From: Penium margaritaceum
Taxonomy: Eukaryota; Streptophyta; Zygnematophyceae; Desmidiales; Peniaceae
Assembly (NCBI GenBank): GCA_023375785.1
Contig: SZWC01015143.1
Span: 38,926 to 59,055, forward strand
Direction: 5' to 3'
Length of the DNA stretch: 20,130 nucleotides
The translations under genes and the position numbers were made by a program. The notes beneath the pieces are model-generated. The model saw only the letters and a list, made by a program, of their open reading frames with translations. It searched no databases and had not been told where the DNA came from. This document shows positions 16,579 to 20,130 of the stretch, piece by piece (position 1 is the first letter of the stretch; each line of letters opens with the position of its first letter).

Positions 16579-17639
16579 CGTCAGCATGATGACGTAATCG
16601 CCGTCTTGACCGGCGGCTCCCATAACATATTTGTAGCAACTCCATCACTCCCTCTTTCCTTCTTCTTGTCTTTCTCTTGTCTTCTTGTCTTCCTTGGCCT
16701 CCTCTTCACGTTCCTTGATGTCTCTTGCAAATCTTGGCGGCATCTCCTTTGAGGCGGCGGCATTGGAGAGGCCGTAAAAAATCTTCAAGGTGTCATTTTC
16801 CTCTTTTTTAGGGTGCTCTCAGGCCGTGAGAGTCCCAAATCTTGAGAAATGCCACTGTCCCAATTTTAGGATGAAGGAGGAAGGAAGGAGTATTGAAAGG
16901 AGGGAAAAAGGTTGGTGGTGGGCACTCCTCACCCCATCTTGCACAAATTCTACTAGCCCCCTGGAGCCAAGAGGAAGCCCAAAGGAATGAGGGTCGTAAA
17001 GAAGAGCTCCTCAACAGCTTTCTAACGCACTTTACGGCGGTTGAAACAGATAAGTGTAGACGCCGTACCCTTGTGTGGCATTTTTGCTGCTGCTATAGCT
17101 GCTCTTTGCGTTTTACATCTAGTGTAGCCGCTGGAACCATCGCATAGTTAGTCGCGAGGGTCGTTTGACTTTGAGAACTACTATAACGGGTCGAGTCTCC
17201 AGCTCCCACACTTAGGTCATCGTCGGAGTTCATAGAATGGGGTGTAGAGATCCCTTGAGGGGTTTTCCCCTCCTCGTCACTCTGGGGGCAATCGTCATCA
17301 ATGACCCATGCAAGGAGACTTGACTGTTTAAATCTCCAGAGGCCCATTTCCGTTTTTACCTCGCCTCCTCATTCGGGGTCCCAAACGGAAGGGATATTCC
17401 TTTGCATGCATGAGTTTGCACGAGTTTTTTGTAAACAAAACTCAAAGTTAGTAAGAAAAGGAACTCGAGTTTCACTTTTGACGCAATGGCGCAAAATTGT
17501 CTCATGCAGGGCATGTCCAGCGATTTTGTGCCGGTGTTATCATTCCCCTTGCACCTTACTCCATCGCTCTCTATCATTCCCATTACTCACTAGGGGAGAC
17601 GGGGAGGAGAGAGTAGGGACGAGGGCTTGAGGCAGCCGG
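16579..17639 (+). other. Unassigned region before element C
   Basis: No retroelement domain, RNA gene or host gene is recognised. It contains a strongly CT-rich tract (about 16648-16710), a purine-rich tract (about 16870-16915), and a stretch of 18 bases at 17020-17037 that matches the inferred joined U3 of element A. A minus-strand ORF (17093-17347) is listed separately. It may be old host DNA or unrecognisable repeats. Confidence 0.4.
17093..17347 (-). CDS. Hypothetical 84-residue minus-strand ORF, unrecognised
   Basis: On the minus strand this frame reads a mixed-composition protein with an acidic, Ser-rich middle (VIDDDCPQSDEEGK, NSDDDLSVGAG) and a basic end (DVKRKEQL). It has an ATG start with a stop four codons or so beyond the region upstream (TGA in frame about 20 bases before the ATG context). 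The composition is less biased than the shadow ORFs elsewhere, so it may be a fragment of a transposase or host exon. There is no domain, neighbour or promoter to support it, and it may be chance. Confidence 0.2.
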   Translation of the reverse strand: MGLWRFKQSSLLAWVIDDDCPQSDEEGKTPQGISTPHSMNSDDDLSVGAGDSTRYSSSQSQTTLATNYAMVPAATLDVKRKEQL

Positions 17640-19394
17640 CAACCAAAGCAGACAAGGAGGAGCAGCAGCTGCCACGGAAGTCTACATGCCTCAATCATGG
17701 TGCGGATAGTCCCATGGAGCTGCTGTGGTGATCCGAGCGCCTTGCAAGCAAACAGAGACCTCTAGAGGAGCTGCTGGACCTGTGCTCCTTTTCACCTTCA
17801 CAAGAGTCCTTTGACATCAAGATCCTCTTTCTTAACATTGTCGATGAACCAAGGAAATTCAACAAATCCATGCGCAGTGACGATGCAACAGATTGGCGTG
17901 ATGTAGCAGATGAGGAGTACAAGGCACTCATGAAGAATGAGACTTAGACTCTTGAGGATGGTCCACTTCGCAGATAGGTGATCGGTTGTAGGTGGATCTT
18001 CCGATGCAAGTACAGTGCCAATGGTAAGGTGCTCATGTGCAAAGCATTGCTCCTTGCAAAGGGGTATGCGCATACTGAGGGTGTCGATTACAACAAGAAA
18101 TTTTCATTCGTCGCAAAGATTCCCTCCATCTGTGCAATTCTTTCTCTTGCCGCTACTGTGGACTGGGAGGTGCACCAGATGGATGTAACGTGTGCATTTT
18201 TTAATGGTGACCTTGAGGAGGATGTGTACATGGAGCAGCCGGAGGGGTATGTGGTGGATGGGCAAGAGAACCACGTGTGCAAGCTTGTGCAGACACTCTA
18301 CGGCCTGAAGCAAGCGCCACATGCAGGATACCACAAGATTGAAGTGTAACTGGCTAGCCTTGGCTTTGTGCACATTTGAGGCAGATCATGCGGTCAATGG
18401 GCGCACACAGGACACAAGACAAGTCATTATCCTGCTCTATGTTGATCACTTTCTTATTTTCCCTGACTCAAAGTCTCTCCTTGACAATTCTAAGCAGTCC
18501 CTTGCAGCCAGGTTCGACATGAAGGACGTGGGAGAGCTGAGCTACTACCTGGGTCACCAAGTGAAGCGTAATCAGCAGCAGCAGATCTTGGAGCTGTTGC
18601 AGAGCACTTGTGGGTGAACTTTTCAAGCGCTTCAATAGGGGAGGTGAACGGAAGGCGGATACAACGCTGGAAGTGGGAGTGAACCTGAGCCTCACGCAAG
18701 CTCCCCACGAAAATCAGAATAGCAGTTGCTTGAAGGTGGTACCATACCAAGCAGCAGTTGGGAGCCTCATGTATACAGCCTTTGGAAAGCGCCTCGACAT
18801 TAGTCAAGAAGTGGAAGCAGTGAGCAAGTTCTGCGCCAACCCGGGTATACCACATTGGGAGATGGTCAAACGCGTGCTACGCTACCTTGACAGTAGCAGC
18901 AGCCTTAGCGTCACCTTGAACGACAACAACAGCTCCATACTCATCGACTACAGTGACATACATTGGGACAGACATCTGGACGCAAGGAGATCGACGAGTG
19001 GTTTTGTGCTTTTACTTGGAGGAGTAGCAATCAGCTGGAGGAGCAAGAAGTAGGAGTGTGTTACTCTCTCATCCACCAAGGTAGAGTACACCGCTCTGAG
19101 CGAAGCAACGAAGGAAGCAGTGTGGCTGCGTGAGCTACTGGCAAGTCTTGGGCAACAGCCGATAATAGCAATGAAAATCTATTGTGACAACGTGAGCGGC
19201 ATAGTGCTAACAAAGAACGCAGAGTTCCACATCCGCACCAAGCACATCAATACCACTTTGTCTGCAAGCTCGTGGCAAAGGAGGTGGTGCACATCAAGTT
19301 CTGCCCCTCAAGCATGATGCTGGCAGATTTTCTGACCAAGCCACTAGCAGCACATTGCTTTCAGCAGCTCAGTGCGCAGTGTGGACTTGTGTGA
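17640..19394 (+). pseudogene. Element C RT and RNase H pseudogene
   Basis: The linker remnant SERLASKQRPLEELLDL is followed by RT: GCRWIFRCK, QMDVTCAFFNGDLEEDVYM, TLYGLKQAPHA, then YVDH at 18438-18449, where the second catalytic Asp of YVDD is replaced by His. RNase H has YSDIHWD in place of SDADWGGD and SSTKVEY in place of SSTEAEY. In-frame stops relative to A include TAG at 17946 (A has TGG), TAG near 17975 (A has CGG), TAA near 18346 (A has CAG) and TAG at 19051-19053. Frame changes occur near 18360, 18605 and 19248 (a 7-base deletion relative to A). The natural TGA is at 19392-19394. It is non-functional. Confidence 0.9.
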
Positions 19395-19407
19395 ACTTTC
19401 ATTCTCA

Positions 19408-19420
19408 CAAAAAGGGAGGA
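19408..19420 (+). other. Polypurine tract of element C
   Basis: The purine run AAAAAGGGAGGA ends at 19420, right before the TGATGG LTR start, 14-26 bases after the pol stop. It matches the position of the tract in element A. Confidence 0.78.
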
Positions 19421-20017
19421 TGATGGATGTGGGGTGCCAAAAAGTGATCAACGTGGGTTGCTCAATAAAAATCATCAGGCAGAACAGATGCATAGTGGAT
19501 ATCGTCCTTGGTCTGTAGAACTTTAAAGAACTGGATTCAGAATCCGTTTCAGTGGGGTATGAATTCTCAAGGTTTGGGGGCAGAGGGTCCAATTCAAGTA
19601 ACGGCTCTTGCATTACCAGCATCAATAACGGCCAGAACTACTGGCCAGGGAGGCATGGAGCAGCATTCAAGGTAGAAAGGCAGTAGGAGGACCTTCAGGG
19701 AACTTTAAGGAAGGTTCCCACCAAGATGATTGGTTGTGCACATGGCAGGGATGGAAATTCTCTTGTGTGAAAGTGTGGCTGCAGCTCGTAGCTAGGATAT
19801 GAGTGTGCTAGGAGGTGAAACTTGATAGAATGGTTACATCAGCTCCATGCACCAAATGAGGTCTAATAGGCTTGTTTGAAAGCTGTGCTAATGTAACTTC
19901 TCATCCACAAGTCAAACCAGACATTTGGGCTCTCTACACTGCTTTACACACTTCTGCCTGCCTAGCGGCTCTTGGTGAGCCTGGGAACCTCCCTGAGGGC
20001 TGTCCAAGATTCTATCA
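19421..20017 (+). repeat. Element C 3' LTR (597 bp)
   Basis: It starts TGATGG and ends CTATCA; the terminal four bases are exact inverses (TGAT/ATCA). It is alignable along its length with A's LTR, with scattered substitutions and indels, and the homology stops at 20017. The TATA site seen in A (5011-5020) is altered here. This is the only uninterrupted LTR of the family in the window and serves as a guide for joining A's split LTR. Confidence 0.88.
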
Positions 20018-20058
20018 AGGGAGACAGGGAGGGAGGGAGGGAGGGAGGGAGAGAGATA

Positions 20059-20130
<72 letters not shown>
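20018..20130. repeat. GGGA/GA microsatellite at the window end
   Basis: Directly after element C's LTR comes AGGGAGACAGGGA, several GGGA units to about 20050, a short mixed stretch, then an uninterrupted GA run from about 20063 to the last base (34 units). The window ends inside the repeat. True length cannot be known from this sequence. Confidence 0.95.

Larger units (their letters stand above)
17640..20017 (+). mobile_element. Element C: 5'-truncated, degenerate copia related to element A
   Basis: From about 17640 the sequence is homologous to element A from about 1515 onwards (GAGGAGCAGCAG...CTGCCACG, then ATCCGAGCGCCT and GCAAGCAAACAGAG). It runs through RT and RNase H to a complete 3' LTR ending at 20017. 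Gag, protease and nearly all integrase are missing, with no 5' LTR, so the left end is a truncation or deletion junction. The many stops and frameshifts show it is much older than A. It belongs to the same family, as the protein blocks and LTR align throughout. Confidence 0.88.

Noticed and set aside
1..20130. Prokaryotic operon, CRISPR array, toxin-antitoxin or phage content
   Set aside because: There are no regularly spaced direct repeats of CRISPR type, no ribosome-binding-site-linked gene series, and all recognisable proteins are copia retroelement domains.

Overview
This is a eukaryotic, repeat-dominated window made almost entirely of decayed and nested Ty1/copia-type LTR retrotransposons. 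I see no convincing host gene, tRNA, rRNA or prokaryotic feature. The copia domain order (protease, integrase, reverse transcriptase, RNase H) and a primer-binding site complementary to the 3' end of initiator-methionine tRNA fit a green-plant or streptophyte-alga genome. That assignment is an inference from element type; no species-diagnostic gene is present. All four retroelement units lie on the + strand.

Layout. (1) 1-5217: element A, a relatively young copia with its 5' LTR and gag outside the window. It has protease, integrase, RT and RNase H, then a polypurine tract and a 3' LTR with TGATGG...CCATCA ends. (2) 5218-about 10.9 kb: element B, an older copia of a different family. Its gag frame resumes at the base after A's LTR, so A has inserted into B's gag. 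B runs through a CCHC knuckle, protease, integrase, a Ser/Pro-rich linker, RT and RNase H to a stop at 10127 and an LTR start at 10202. (3) About 11.1-16.3 kb: element D, recognised from an LTR end and an initiator-Met-type primer-binding site at 12155-12166. It carries no RT or integrase. It has a CAG-rich leader and a broken reading frame of about 860 codons containing three diverged tandem modules of about 168 codons with coiled-coil-like segments. (4) 16.3-17.6 kb: unassigned DNA with a near-perfect 54-bp-arm foldback and a low-confidence minus-strand ORF. (5) About 17640-20017: element C, a 5'-truncated, heavily mutated relative of A with a complete 3' LTR, followed by a GA microsatellite to the window end.

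Assembly. Five single-N gaps (1213, 2412, 3699, 4673, 5298) mark contig joins. At 2412 and 5298 the flanking contigs overlap and the overlap appears twice (282 bp with one mismatch; 239 bp exact). Between 3699 and 4673 a 973-bp RT/RNase H contig, about 97.7% identical to 2578-3550, has been placed inside A's LTR. Copy number and LTR length should not be read directly from the coordinates.

Decay. Nearly all premature stops in A, B, C and D can be explained by C-to-T (or G-to-A) changes at Gln, Arg or Trp codons, mostly CAG to TAG. This is the pattern expected from deamination of methylated CpG and CHG sites in silenced transposons.
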